A stretch of DNA of 12,894 nucleotides, taken from NCBI GenBank assembly GCA_030748365.1, contig JASMME010000016.1, positions 1 through 12,894 on the forward strand, in the 5' to 3' direction. This document shows, piece by piece, positions 1 through 7,692 of the stretch (the first letter of the stretch is position 1; each line of letters begins with the position of its first letter). The translations under genes were made by a program, and so were the position numbers. Origin of the DNA: Lutibacter sp. (lineage in GTDB: Bacteria; Bacteroidota; Bacteroidia; Flavobacteriales; Flavobacteriaceae). The notes under the pieces were generated by a model. The model ran no database searches and was not told where the DNA came from. It worked only from the letters and a program-made list of their open reading frames with translations.

Positions 1-87
1 TACCACAGCAATGCCTGGTCTGTTCAGTATGTTTCGGAAAGCCAATCTTCCAATCCTTCCAAACCCGTTAATTCCAATATTAATCAT
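1..87 (-). CDS. gapA: Glyceraldehyde-3-phosphate dehydrogenase, N-terminal fragment
   Basis: Only the first 29 codons are in the window; the gene continues past base 1. The translated start contains INGFGRIGR, the N-terminal strand and glycine-rich turn of the GAPDH NAD(P)-binding Rossmann fold (GxGxxG as G6, G9, G12 or close to it). The family oxidises and phosphorylates glyceraldehyde 3-phosphate to 1,3-bisphosphoglycerate in cytosolic glycolysis. The ATG at 87-85 gives the canonical GAPDH start, with only two residues before the first beta strand. No Shine-Dalgarno sequence is visible; the leader is AT-rich (TATTTAAT before ATG), as is usual in Bacteroidota. It lies 93 bp downstream of pfkA on the same strand, so co-transcription of two glycolytic enzymes is likely. 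Catalytic residues are outside the window, so the cofactor class cannot be judged. Confidence 0.93.
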   Translation of the reverse strand, partial: MINIGINGFGRIGRLAFRNILNRPGIAVV

Positions 88-119
88 ATTAAATAGTGCG
101 TTGATCTGTGAATCTGTTC

Positions 120-132
120 GGCAATTGTTGCC
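120..132 (-). other. Small inverted repeat in the pfkA-gapA spacer
   Basis: GGCAA and TTGCC form a perfect 5-bp stem around a 3-nt loop in the 93-bp spacer between pfkA and gapA. On the transcribed (minus) strand no T-run follows it, so it does not look like an intrinsic terminator. It could be an mRNA processing or stability hairpin adjusting gapA relative to pfkA, or chance. No -7 promoter element was found in this spacer. Confidence 0.25.
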
Positions 133-180
133 AGATATAATTAATTAACTGAAAATTCTTTGAAAAATAGGGCGCATAGG

Positions 181-1176
181 CTAGATAGACATGATATCAC
201 TCACCCGTAACAGGCCTTTGTCTATATTGTGGTGGCCTTTGACTGCCTTTTCGAGATTGGTTGTATGAATTTGGTCATTGATAATCCCCACCATCAGATT
301 GGTTTTACCTGCCAATAGCAATTCGACGGCGCTTACCCCCAACCTGCTCGCCAGCACCCTGTCAAAACAGCTGGGCGTACCGCCCCTTTGCATATGACCC
401 AAAACGGAGACCCTCACCTCGTAGCCTGACAGGTTAGTTTCCACATAATCTGCCAATTCAAAAACATTTTTTCCGGTCTTATCACCTTCTGCAACCACCA
501 CAATGCTGGATGATTTTCCCGAGCGCTTACTCCTTTTTAAGGATTCCAGCAGGCGTTCCAACCCTAGGTCTTCCTCAGGGATTAAAATCTCTTCTGCACC
601 AGCACCAACGCCGGCATTCAAGGCGATAAATCCGGCATCACGCCCCATCACCTCCACAAAAAAGAGTCGGTTGTGAGAACTGGCAGTATCCCTGATTTTA
701 TCAATGGCTGCTACCACCGTATTTAAAGCCGTATCATAACCAATGGTGTAATTGGTACCGAAGATATCATTGTCAATCGTACCGGGAATACCGATACAGG
801 GAACTTGGTATTCCTTGTGAAAGACCATTCCTCCAGTAAAGGTTCCGTCACCACCAATCAGCACCAGGGCATCTACCCCGGCTTTACGCAACTGCTCATA
901 GGCCTTGGCCCGGCCCTTCTTGGTCATAAATTCTTTGGAACGTGCCGATTGTAGGATTGTTCCACCCCGGTTGACAATATTTCTTACCTTCCGGGCATCC
1001 AAGGAGATAAAATCACCGGCTATCAAGCCTTCATAGCCCCTGTATATACCCACACAATCTAGTTGGTGATAGGCACAGGCTCTCACTACAGCACGAATGG
1101 CGGCATTCATTCCTGGAGCATCACCACCAGAGGTCATTATCCCTATTTTTTGAATCTTATTATTCATCTCCATCAT
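181..1176 (-). CDS. pfkA: ATP-dependent 6-phosphofructokinase
   Basis: Catalyses fructose 6-phosphate + ATP to fructose 1,6-bisphosphate, the committed step of glycolysis, as a cytosolic tetramer in the family. Motifs seen: SGGDAPGMNAAIR (residues 16-28, nucleotide and effector contacts), GGDGT (108-112), PGTIDND (131-137, catalytic Asp135), NR at 169-170, MGRD (177-180, substrate binding) and GHMQRGG (260-266). Gly111 and Gly132 occupy the positions that are Asp and Lys in pyrophosphate-dependent enzymes, so ATP should be the donor. Arg28 and Arg32 match allosteric-site arginines of the E. coli enzyme. Length is 331 aa from the first ATG; the third Met (ATG at 1167-1165, 328 aa) gives a start closer to the family norm and to MNNKIQKIGIMTSGG. 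It lies 49 bp after the nucleotidyltransferase gene and upstream of gapA, with its own likely promoter. Confidence 0.97.
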   Translation of the reverse strand: MMEMNNKIQKIGIMTSGGDAPGMNAAIRAVVRACAYHQLDCVGIYRGYEGLIAGDFISLDARKVRNIVNRGGTILQSARSKEFMTKKGRAKAYEQLRKAGVDALVLIGGDGTFTGGMVFHKEYQVPCIGIPGTIDNDIFGTNYTIGYDTALNTVVAAIDKIRDTASSHNRLFFVEVMGRDAGFIALNAGVGAGAEEILIPEEDLGLERLLESLKRSKRSGKSSSIVVVAEGDKTGKNVFELADYVETNLSGYEVRVSVLGHMQRGGTPSCFDRVLASRLGVSAVELLLAGKTNLMVGIINDQIHTTNLEKAVKGHHNIDKGLLRVSDIMSI

Positions 1177-1183
1177 ATACGCA

Positions 1184-1191
1184 CAAAGGTA
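1184..1191 (-). promoter_or_regulatory. Bacteroidota -7 promoter element upstream of pfkA
   Basis: On the minus strand this reads TACCTTTG, an exact match to TAnnTTTG. It ends 7 nt before the first ATG of pfkA and 16 nt before the third Met codon. Transcription from it would start almost at the first ATG, giving a near-leaderless mRNA for Met1 or a leader of about 10 nt for Met4, which favours Met4. No convincing TTG (-33) element is visible 17-23 bp upstream, so the call rests on the -7 box and its position. Confidence 0.5.
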
Positions 1192-1225
1192 CAGTATATT
1201 TTTAAATGTATTCCCTGTTCAGGGT

Positions 1226-2131
1226 TTATTCCCAAAGGTTTGCAGGATAGGTTCCGTCGTCTTTTAATTGCTGAATCGCTGATTCCACATAGGCCTTATC
1301 TTCGCGGTAGGTGACCCCAAACCAACGGGCATCGGATGACAATACCCTGAGGCTTGCCAAACTATTCATAATAAGGTGATTTACCACCAAAGGAATAAAA
1401 AACTCTGCTTTGGGATCCTTGTAGTTTGCGGCCAGAAAGGTATCAAACAGGGAAGCCAGAAAATCAAAAAACTGCGGCCTAAAGCCAAAACAGTTCATCG
1501 ACACAATGGTGTCCTCAGCTATCGGGACAAAATTACCTCCCTGATCCTTATAACTAAGCAGGCCGTCAATTCTTTCGATATGTGTACGCTCTGTAATCCC
1601 GGTCAAATATCCCGCTGCATTTACCTGAGATTCTCCCCGGGAGACAAATCCATGGGGCGAAAGGGTATTTTTGAGGACATAACCCATCATATAAAAATCA
1701 TTTTTTGTGCAATCGGTTTTTGTCAAAGCATCAGCCAAGCCTTTAAAAGCGGCCCTGCCATAAAAATCATCAGCATTGATTACCGCAAAATTTTCCTGAA
1801 CCACTTCCTTGGCCATCAATAGGGCATGGCCCGTTCCCCAAGGCTTCTCCCTGCCCTGACCTTTGTACGGTTCGGGAATATAATCTACTTCCTGGAAAAC
1901 GTACTCAACAGCAATTTTTCCCCGAAGTCTTTGATCGAAAAAAAGTTTAAAATCTGTTTCGATCTCTTTCCTAATGACAAATACTACTTTTCCAAAACCG
2001 GCCTGTATGGCATCGTAAATGGAAAAGTCTAAAATGGTATCGCCCTGTGCGGAAAAAGTGTCTAGTTGTTTTAGACCGCCATACCTGCTGCCAACGCCTG
2101 CTGCAAGAATGACCAATGTTGGTTTACTCAT
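1226..2131 (-). CDS. NTP-transferase family protein (sugar-1-phosphate nucleotidyltransferase-like)
   Basis: A 301-aa protein with the nucleotidyltransferase Rossmann fold (NTP_transferase superfamily). The N-terminal loop LAAGVGSRYGGLKQLD (9-24) corresponds to the GxGxR nucleotide-binding signature; Lys21 sits where the signature lysine is expected, but without the usual preceding proline. WGTGHALL (98-105) is a base or phosphate contact motif and NADDFYG (119-125) supplies the metal-binding aspartates. These features fit transfer of a nucleotide from NTP to a sugar phosphate or similar phosphorylated substrate. The substrate cannot be read from sequence. No left-handed beta-helix acyltransferase domain follows, so it is not GlmU-like. 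The ATG at 2131-2129 starts right before the first beta strand. The spacer after tamB is only 26 bp, so the two are probably co-transcribed, with no obvious functional link. I avoid a gene symbol because galU, rmlA and murU are all related. Confidence 0.85.
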   Translation of the reverse strand: MSKPTLVILAAGVGSRYGGLKQLDTFSAQGDTILDFSIYDAIQAGFGKVVFVIRKEIETDFKLFFDQRLRGKIAVEYVFQEVDYIPEPYKGQGREKPWGTGHALLMAKEVVQENFAVINADDFYGRAAFKGLADALTKTDCTKNDFYMMGYVLKNTLSPHGFVSRGESQVNAAGYLTGITERTHIERIDGLLSYKDQGGNFVPIAEDTIVSMNCFGFRPQFFDFLASLFDTFLAANYKDPKAEFFIPLVVNHLIMNSLASLRVLSSDARWFGVTYREDKAYVESAIQQLKDDGTYPANLWE

Positions 2132-2157
2132 AATCTAATTTACTTTGTAATGTATTA

Positions 2158-5100
2158 TTAATTATTGATGTCATTTAAGTTTTGAGATGTTTTTTCTCTG
2201 CGCTTTGTAAAGCCCAATTTCCGAAACAATTCGCCGCCGGTATCAAAATCTATTTGATAGCTGAGACCCAGCCCCTGGGTATAGCCTTCTGACTCATGGG
2301 TATACTGAATCTCGTTCTGGCGGTTGAACATGGTAGAGCGAAAGGTGCCCTGGGGGTTCAACAGGAATTCGAAATTAACCTCACCAATTACAGTGGACTG
2401 TTCTTTGGAACGAATGGGTACTCCTACCCTGCCATTGATTAAGATCCGGTCGTTCACCTGGTAATCAAGGTCTATGGCGAACTGGTCATCAATACTTGTC
2501 TGCTGTATGACATCCTGTTCTCCTACCGTATACACAGGCTTAAATTTAAAGCGATTGTCTCCCTTGTTAAAAATATTATCAAAGGCATTTGAAACCAGGT
2601 CTGCCGTGGTACCGTAGGCCAGGCCACGGGTATTTACACTGAGGTTGTTCTCATTGTAAAAGGCACCGGAGGCCAGCAAGGATACAAACTGACTTGTTTT
2701 GGCAGCATTATTGTCATTTAGTTTAAAGGCCAACTCCGAAGCAACCATCGAATTGGCATTGGGAATTTTAATGTCAAAATCACGTTGGGAGCTGAACAAT
2801 TCCCCAGAAAAACGGGCAATTAGGTCAATGGGGATTTTTCTGCTAATGGCTATATTCTCCAGCAGGGGCTTGGGGTTGGCAGAGACCCTGTACACAGTTT
2901 CAATATCTATTAACGCGGTAAAGGGATCTCCACTCCAGGAAATACTCCCCCCTTTTTGAACGGTAAAGGGTTTGTTGATAAAGCCTCCGTACCTAAAATT
3001 ATATACCCCGTTGTCTACGGTAAAATCGCCGTACATATCAAAGCGGTCCTTCGTATCGAGCTGTACCTGTATATTTCCTGTGCCAGTTCCTTTCAGGGCA
3101 CTTCCTGTAGCTTGGTCAAGGGTCATTTCAAAGGTGGCTTCTTTGGTAACCTCCAGGTCGAGGTTGACCCTGACACCCTTTAATTTTTTAGCAATAAATT
3201 CGTTTCTATTCTTTTGATCATTGCCTGGGTTTTTACGATCGACAAAACGGATGAGCTGGGAATCTTCTGCCGTCTTTACTTCCCTGACAGGAATGACAAA
3301 ATGCGTACCCTTGTTGGTCTTCCCGGCAAGATCAATCAACAACTTATCTGTGGGGCCGGTGAGCGTAACAATGCCTTGCAAAAAACCGGTTCCAAAATAG
3401 CTTGCGTTCTCTTGCTGTTGGGTATCTAAAACCAACAGGTTTTCAGAGTCAAGGGCCAAGTCCAAATACCAGTCTTTGAAATAATCATGCCTCAAAGTAC
3501 CTGTAAGATGCCCCCTTGAACCGTGTTTCCTGTCTCTGAGGGTAACATCCTCAAAGGTAATAACCTGATTGTCTAGCGCAACAATCGTTGTGCCATCCAT
3601 TTGATAGTCAACATTTAGGTAGGGAAGAAACAAGCCGGCTTTGTCGAGAAAAAGGTCGCCTGTCATCGCAGGGTTGCTCAACAAACCGGTTAGATTGACA
3701 TTTCCGTAGAGATCGCCGCGAATATGACTGGCCACATTGCCGCCCAAAGGGCTAAATCCTGCGATGTCAAATTCGTCAAAATCCACAATAACATCCAGCA
3801 GGGGCTTGCTAGGCCCCACATCGAGTTCTCCCACCGTAGAAAAAGTGATGTGACCGTCTTTTCGCAAGGAGGTACGTAATTGGTAATTCATCAACGAGTT
3901 CATACCTTCTATGCCCATTGTAAGGTCTCCCTGATACAAGCCGTTAACTCTTAGGTTGTTGATGTTTATATTGGCGGCAGGCTTGCGCTGATGACCAGAT
4001 TGGGTATAGCGTAGCTTACCATTTAAGAGTCCTTCCAACTGAAGCTTGTCAATTTCCGGGCTGATGTCCTCCAATTTTACCGCCTTAAATTCCAATGCCA
4101 TGTCTGTAGACAAGCTATCATTCACGACGCCTGAAAAGGCGATTTCCTGATCGTTGGACCCAATCAGAAAAGGGCCAATCTCATAGCGGCCTGACCGACT
4201 GTCATACACAATCCTATTGGTCGATTTCAGTGAAGCATCGATTTCCCATCGATTGTTTTTAAAGGCAATATTGGAAGGCTGAAAGCCCAGCACCGATGTA
4301 TGATCGTCTGTTAGTGTATGATAAAAAGAGAGGTCGTAATTGGCTGTTTCAGCCTTTCCACCAAGGAATTCAGTCTTAAAAAACAGGGTATCATTCAAGC
4401 TGATATTTACCATATTAAATTTTGATATATCGTAATGGTTGGTGCCGATTCGATCAATGGTAAGCTGACTGTTGAACAGGGGGTTTCGGGTGTCAACCTG
4501 AAGGTTGAGCTGATCGATATGGTTATCATCTATGTGTATCTCTGGTGATTTGACTGTTAGCCTAAACAACTTTTCATCTGGATTTATTGTTCCCTGTATA
4601 AAGGTATTGGCCGCCAGGTGTACACCCGGGAAAAACACCTCAACAATCTTGTTAAAAATCTTAAAGCGGAAATGGATTTCCTGCGCAGGAGAAACGTTGA
4701 TTTCCCGGTAATTAGAATACATTTTTCCTAGGGAATTTTTCGTCAGTGCTAACAACTCGTCAAACTTGAAATTTCCACGGACATTTCCTTCAATAATATC
4801 GGAGGAGCGGATACTGATATCCCTGAGGCCATTTTCAAAATCTGACACAATGCTAAGGTCTTTAAAAAAGAAATCCTCTTTGAGATTGGAGTACAAGGTG
4901 TTTTTGCAGTGAACCGTCCCAGACAGTCCATCTATACCCTGACCAGTCAGATAGAGCTGCACCTCTCCTTTGAGGTTTGAGATACTGTCTCTTTCCACCA
5001 ACCTAACGGCCTTTAAGTCTAAATAATCAACCAGGGCCGTTGCCTTATAAGTCTGTTGTTCCCTGGAAAGATCAGCCTGCATAGAAAGGTTCAATTTGAC

Positions 5101-6531
5101 ATTGGGATCGTTGACTTCCAACATTCCCTTACAATAGGCGTCTTTTATACTTCCTTGCAAGCTGATATCACGGTAGGTGTACTGCCGGTATTGCAAACTT
5201 GAGATCTCCCCCTGGAAAGCGGTGTTAGCCCGCCTCAAATCGAGGCCCTTTCCATCAATAGACATTTGAAAGCTACTGTTACCGAAGGCTTTATCTGTTG
5301 CTATACTACCCAATGCCAAGTCTTTAAAAGTCAGCGTTCCTTGGTAAGAAGGACCCTCCGGATCGCCAAGGTCATTGAGTCGCAATTTACCAGTCATATT
5401 TCCAATAAGGGTCTTTAGCCGTAGGGTTGCTTCTATCTGCTCTTTTGACAGCAATACCTCCCCTGTCATGGTTAATTTACCAATCGTTTGTAGATAGCCC
5501 GGGAGGGTTGCCCCCAATGCCCCTGGCATCAGATTTTCGAGAAATGGGTAATCGGTCGTCAGATGGGCAATGTTGGCCTTGGCTACCGTTCCTTTCTTTG
5601 TATTGAAGGCATTTTGTAAGTGGAGATTGGCATCGACAAGCGTATGGTGACCAGCAGTCAGGTGAAATTTCTTAAAGACCAGGTCATTCAATACACCGCT
5701 GAGTTCAGCGGTAAGATAAAGGCGGCCATCCGTCCCTATTGCAGGATTGTATTGCTGCAAATCAGATAGGGATAGTGAGGCTTTTTCAATCCTGGCATTG
5801 ATATTGGCCTTGTTGCTAAAATCGGCCCGTTCTTCAGGGTTGTAATCGAACCTCACAGAGGCAAGCACTGTGGAAGTGGGGGTTTTCAGAATGGCATTCT
5901 GAAAGTTCATAAACGACCTTGTATAAGTAAAATCACTGCTAAAATCTGTCACCTGAACACCGTGATGGTCAAGAAAACCGACCTGTTGGATCTGGGCGTA
6001 TACTTCGGAACCATCAATCCTGAAGTTATTGACCGTTCCATGGATATTCTTAAAAGATATAGGGCGTTTGGCTGGAAAGTTTAAATCATCGATCTCAAGG
6101 TTTCCATTACGGAGCGACAACCTGGAAGCATCCAGTAAAAAAGAAGTGGAACGCTTGGGGCGATTTACGGAAAACTTATCCACAAAAACCGCGAGTGCAT
6201 CGGTGTTTTCATGGGGGTATTTTTTGATATTCAACACAAAATTGTGTAGGGAAACCCGTCCGAATGTTAATTCGTTGTTTAAGATATTTCTATAGCTCAA
6301 AACATCGGTTTTCAGCTTGCCTACATAGATAAGGGTATCTGCGTGGTGGTCTTTGATCAGCACATCATTTAACTGAACCGTTCCTAAAAACGAACAGTCC
6401 ACTGCTGCTACCGCTACCTCAACCTCAAAAGTCCTAGACAGGTAATTGGTGGCAGCCTTACCCAGGCGTGTCTGTAGACTGGGTATGGAGAGCAACACAC
6501 TTATCAGCACCAAGAACAACAAGGAGAACAA
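2158..6531 (-). CDS. tamB: TamB-like translocation/assembly module protein (DUF490), large AsmA-superfamily protein
   Basis: At 1457 aa from the TTG at 6531-6529, it has one hydrophobic N-terminal segment (about residues 2-17) followed by a very long beta-rich region. Near the C-terminus is the TamB/DUF490 domain, roughly residues 980-1430. Its recognisable stretch NGVYNFRYGG...KPFTV...GGSISWSGDPF lies at about 1173-1200. In the family the protein is anchored in the inner membrane, spans the periplasm as a hydrophobic beta groove, and supports outer-membrane protein assembly and/or phospholipid transport to the outer membrane. The reading frame stays open upstream to a TAG at 6573-6571 and encodes RRIKKILVR just before the hydrophobic segment, but has no ATG. 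The TTG start would delete that basic n-region, so the true start is probably ATC (6567), ATA (6558) or ATT (6537). It is divergent from tsaD, a neighbour arrangement common in Flavobacteriia. No frameshift was seen across its length. Confidence 0.93.
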   Translation of the reverse strand: MFSLLFLVLISVLLSIPSLQTRLGKAATNYLSRTFEVEVAVAAVDCSFLGTVQLNDVLIKDHHADTLIYVGKLKTDVLSYRNILNNELTFGRVSLHNFVLNIKKYPHENTDALAVFVDKFSVNRPKRSTSFLLDASRLSLRNGNLEIDDLNFPAKRPISFKNIHGTVNNFRIDGSEVYAQIQQVGFLDHHGVQVTDFSSDFTYTRSFMNFQNAILKTPTSTVLASVRFDYNPEERADFSNKANINARIEKASLSLSDLQQYNPAIGTDGRLYLTAELSGVLNDLVFKKFHLTAGHHTLVDANLHLQNAFNTKKGTVAKANIAHLTTDYPFLENLMPGALGATLPGYLQTIGKLTMTGEVLLSKEQIEATLRLKTLIGNMTGKLRLNDLGDPEGPSYQGTLTFKDLALGSIATDKAFGNSSFQMSIDGKGLDLRRANTAFQGEISSLQYRQYTYRDISLQGSIKDAYCKGMLEVNDPNVKLNLSMQADLSREQQTYKATALVDYLDLKAVRLVERDSISNLKGEVQLYLTGQGIDGLSGTVHCKNTLYSNLKEDFFFKDLSIVSDFENGLRDISIRSSDIIEGNVRGNFKFDELLALTKNSLGKMYSNYREINVSPAQEIHFRFKIFNKIVEVFFPGVHLAANTFIQGTINPDEKLFRLTVKSPEIHIDDNHIDQLNLQVDTRNPLFNSQLTIDRIGTNHYDISKFNMVNISLNDTLFFKTEFLGGKAETANYDLSFYHTLTDDHTSVLGFQPSNIAFKNNRWEIDASLKSTNRIVYDSRSGRYEIGPFLIGSNDQEIAFSGVVNDSLSTDMALEFKAVKLEDISPEIDKLQLEGLLNGKLRYTQSGHQRKPAANININNLRVNGLYQGDLTMGIEGMNSLMNYQLRTSLRKDGHITFSTVGELDVGPSKPLLDVIVDFDEFDIAGFSPLGGNVASHIRGDLYGNVNLTGLLSNPAMTGDLFLDKAGLFLPYLNVDYQMDGTTIVALDNQVITFEDVTLRDRKHGSRGHLTGTLRHDYFKDWYLDLALDSENLLVLDTQQQENASYFGTGFLQGIVTLTGPTDKLLIDLAGKTNKGTHFVIPVREVKTAEDSQLIRFVDRKNPGNDQKNRNEFIAKKLKGVRVNLDLEVTKEATFEMTLDQATGSALKGTGTGNIQVQLDTKDRFDMYGDFTVDNGVYNFRYGGFINKPFTVQKGGSISWSGDPFTALIDIETVYRVSANPKPLLENIAISRKIPIDLIARFSGELFSSQRDFDIKIPNANSMVASELAFKLNDNNAAKTSQFVSLLASGAFYNENNLSVNTRGLAYGTTADLVSNAFDNIFNKGDNRFKFKPVYTVGEQDVIQQTSIDDQFAIDLDYQVNDRILINGRVGVPIRSKEQSTVIGEVNFEFLLNPQGTFRSTMFNRQNEIQYTHESEGYTQGLGLSYQIDFDTGGELFRKLGFTKRREKTSQNLNDINN

Positions 6532-6573
6532 GGAAATTCTGACAAGTATTTTTTTTATTCGTCTGATAAGCTA

Positions 6574-6581
6574 TAAATTTG
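6574..6581 (+). promoter_or_regulatory. Bacteroidota -7 promoter element for tsaD
   Basis: TAAATTTG matches TAnnTTTG exactly and lies 41 nt before the tsaD ATG, predicting a leader of roughly 35 nt. The 17-23 bp upstream window is a T-tract (6549-6556) with no clear TTG. The element sits directly beside the TAG (6573-6571) that bounds the tamB reading frame on the other strand, so the divergent control region is very compact. Confidence 0.5.
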
Positions 6582-6591
6582 CACTATCAAT

Positions 6592-6614
6592 AGGCAATAA
6601 TCATGCCTTTTTTT
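6592..6614 (+). terminator. Terminator-like hairpin plus T-run in the tsaD leader (possible attenuator)
   Basis: AGGCA (6592-6596) pairs with TGCCT (6604-6608) around a 7-nt loop, and Ts run without interruption from 6608 to 6614. This is the layout of an intrinsic terminator on the plus strand, placed between the proposed tsaD promoter and its ATG, which is only 8 nt after the T-run. The stem is just 5 bp, so stability is marginal. It could be a weak attenuator, a stop for antisense transcription coming out of tamB, or chance. Confidence 0.35.
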
Positions 6615-6622
6615 ACTGTTCA

Positions 6623-7657
6623 ATGCACAGACCTCAGGCCACTTACATTCTCGGTATCGAATCATCCTGCGATGACACCAGCGCTGCCGTCCTTTGCAAC
6701 GGGAAGATCCTTTCAAACATCATTGCCAACCAGGAAATCCACGCCAAATACGGCGGGGTGGTTCCAGAACTCGCATCACGGGCACACCAACAACACATTG
6801 TTCCAGTCGTCCAACAGGCCATCCAACAGGCAAATATCGACAAAAAAGACTTAAGTGCCATAGCTTTTACACGCGGCCCCGGATTGATGGGATCACTCTT
6901 GGTAGGAACTTCTTTCGCCAAGTCACTGGCACTGGCACTGAACATTCCCTTGATCGCTGTAAACCATATGCAGGCACATGTACTGGCACATTTCATTGAC
7001 GATGAGCGCCAACAGCCACCGCCCTTCCCTTTTTTGTGCCTGACCATCAGTGGGGGACATACCCAAATTGTCAAGGTATCGGACTATTTTACCATGGAAG
7101 TACTTGGGGAAACACTGGATGATGCCGTGGGAGAGGCTTTTGATAAATCTGCTAAAATTCTCGGATTGCCTTATCCTGGCGGACCATTGATTGACCAATA
7201 CGCACGGCTAGGAGATGCAAGGGCCTTTGCTTTTCCCAGACCAAAAGTTGGGGACTTGGACTACAGTTTTAGTGGCTTAAAGACCGCCATCTTATATTTT
7301 ATACAAAAAAAGGTGCGGCAGCATCCGAATTTTATCAAGGAGCACCTTCACGACCTATGTGCCTCTATACAACAAACCCTCACAGATATTCTCTTTGAAA
7401 AACTTGAAAAGGCTGCCAAGTCAACGAAAATCAAACACGTGGCCATTGCAGGAGGAGTCAGTGCCAATTCACAGATTAGGGAACGGTTGAAAGCCTGCGA
7501 GCAAGACCTTGGATGGACTACCTATGTTCCACCATTCGCCTATACCACCGACAACGCCGCCATGATTGCCATCACCGGATACCATAAATACCTGACGGGT
7601 CGCTTCTCTGACGAAACGGTCTTGGCAACAGCCCGTTTAAAGGTAGACCATTCGTAG
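6623..7657 (+). CDS. tsaD: tRNA N6-adenosine threonylcarbamoyltransferase TsaD
   Basis: Transfers the threonylcarbamoyl group from threonylcarbamoyl-AMP to A37 of ANN-decoding tRNAs (t6A), in the cytosol with TsaB and TsaE. Motifs of the ASKHA/Kae1 family: GIESSCDDTS (11-20), RAHQQH (53-58), His115 and His119 in NHMQAHVLAH (metal HxxxH), SGGHTQ (143-148), DYSFSGLKTA (213-222), GGVSAN (277-282) and TDNAAMIA (309-316, metal ligand Asp310). Length from the ATG at 6623 is 344 aa, normal for bacterial TsaD, and the protein begins 10 residues before the first motif. The same frame is open back to 6446, but that stretch is antisense to tamB and has no TsaD-like sequence. No Shine-Dalgarno sequence is seen. 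It is divergent from tamB; the next gene starts 35 bp downstream with its own promoter-like elements. Confidence 0.97.
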   Translation: MHRPQATYILGIESSCDDTSAAVLCNGKILSNIIANQEIHAKYGGVVPELASRAHQQHIVPVVQQAIQQANIDKKDLSAIAFTRGPGLMGSLLVGTSFAKSLALALNIPLIAVNHMQAHVLAHFIDDERQQPPPFPFLCLTISGGHTQIVKVSDYFTMEVLGETLDDAVGEAFDKSAKILGLPYPGGPLIDQYARLGDARAFAFPRPKVGDLDYSFSGLKTAILYFIQKKVRQHPNFIKEHLHDLCASIQQTLTDILFEKLEKAAKSTKIKHVAIAGGVSANSQIRERLKACEQDLGWTTYVPPFAYTTDNAAMIAITGYHKYLTGRFSDETVLATARLKVDHS

Positions 7658-7669
7658 GTAATCTGTCGT

Positions 7670-7685
7670 TAATTTTGTACTTTTG
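7670..7685 (+). promoter_or_regulatory. Two abutting -7 promoter elements before the metal module
   Basis: TAATTTTG (7670-7677) and TACTTTTG (7678-7685) each match TAnnTTTG and lie head-to-tail with no gap. The first ends 15 nt and the second 7 nt before the ATG of the next gene, so both predict very short leaders. A good TTG at -33 is not visible (TTC at 7651-7653 is the nearest). They suggest that the three-gene metal module is transcribed separately from tsaD, possibly from staggered start sites. Confidence 0.5.
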
Positions 7686-7692
7686 CTGTGAG

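Noticed and set aside
1214..1225. CCCTG-TT-CAGGG inverted repeat just after the nucleotidyltransferase stop, as a terminator
   Set aside because: The loop is only 2 nt if all five pairs form and no T-run follows on the minus strand; pfkA begins 37 bp later.
1376..1822. Plus-strand open frame of 148 codons antisense to the nucleotidyltransferase
   Set aside because: No recognisable motif, fully inside a well-supported gene on the other strand; several similar frames inside tamB, tsaD and the receptor were dismissed for the same reason.
6600..6604. Minus-strand ATG at 6604-6602 as the tamB start
   Set aside because: It is out of frame and reaches TGA after five codons.
6446..6622. Longer tsaD reading frame starting at 6446
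   Set aside because: The extra 59 codons overlap tamB antisense, lack TsaD homology and lie upstream of the predicted promoter; ATG 6623 gives the normal length.
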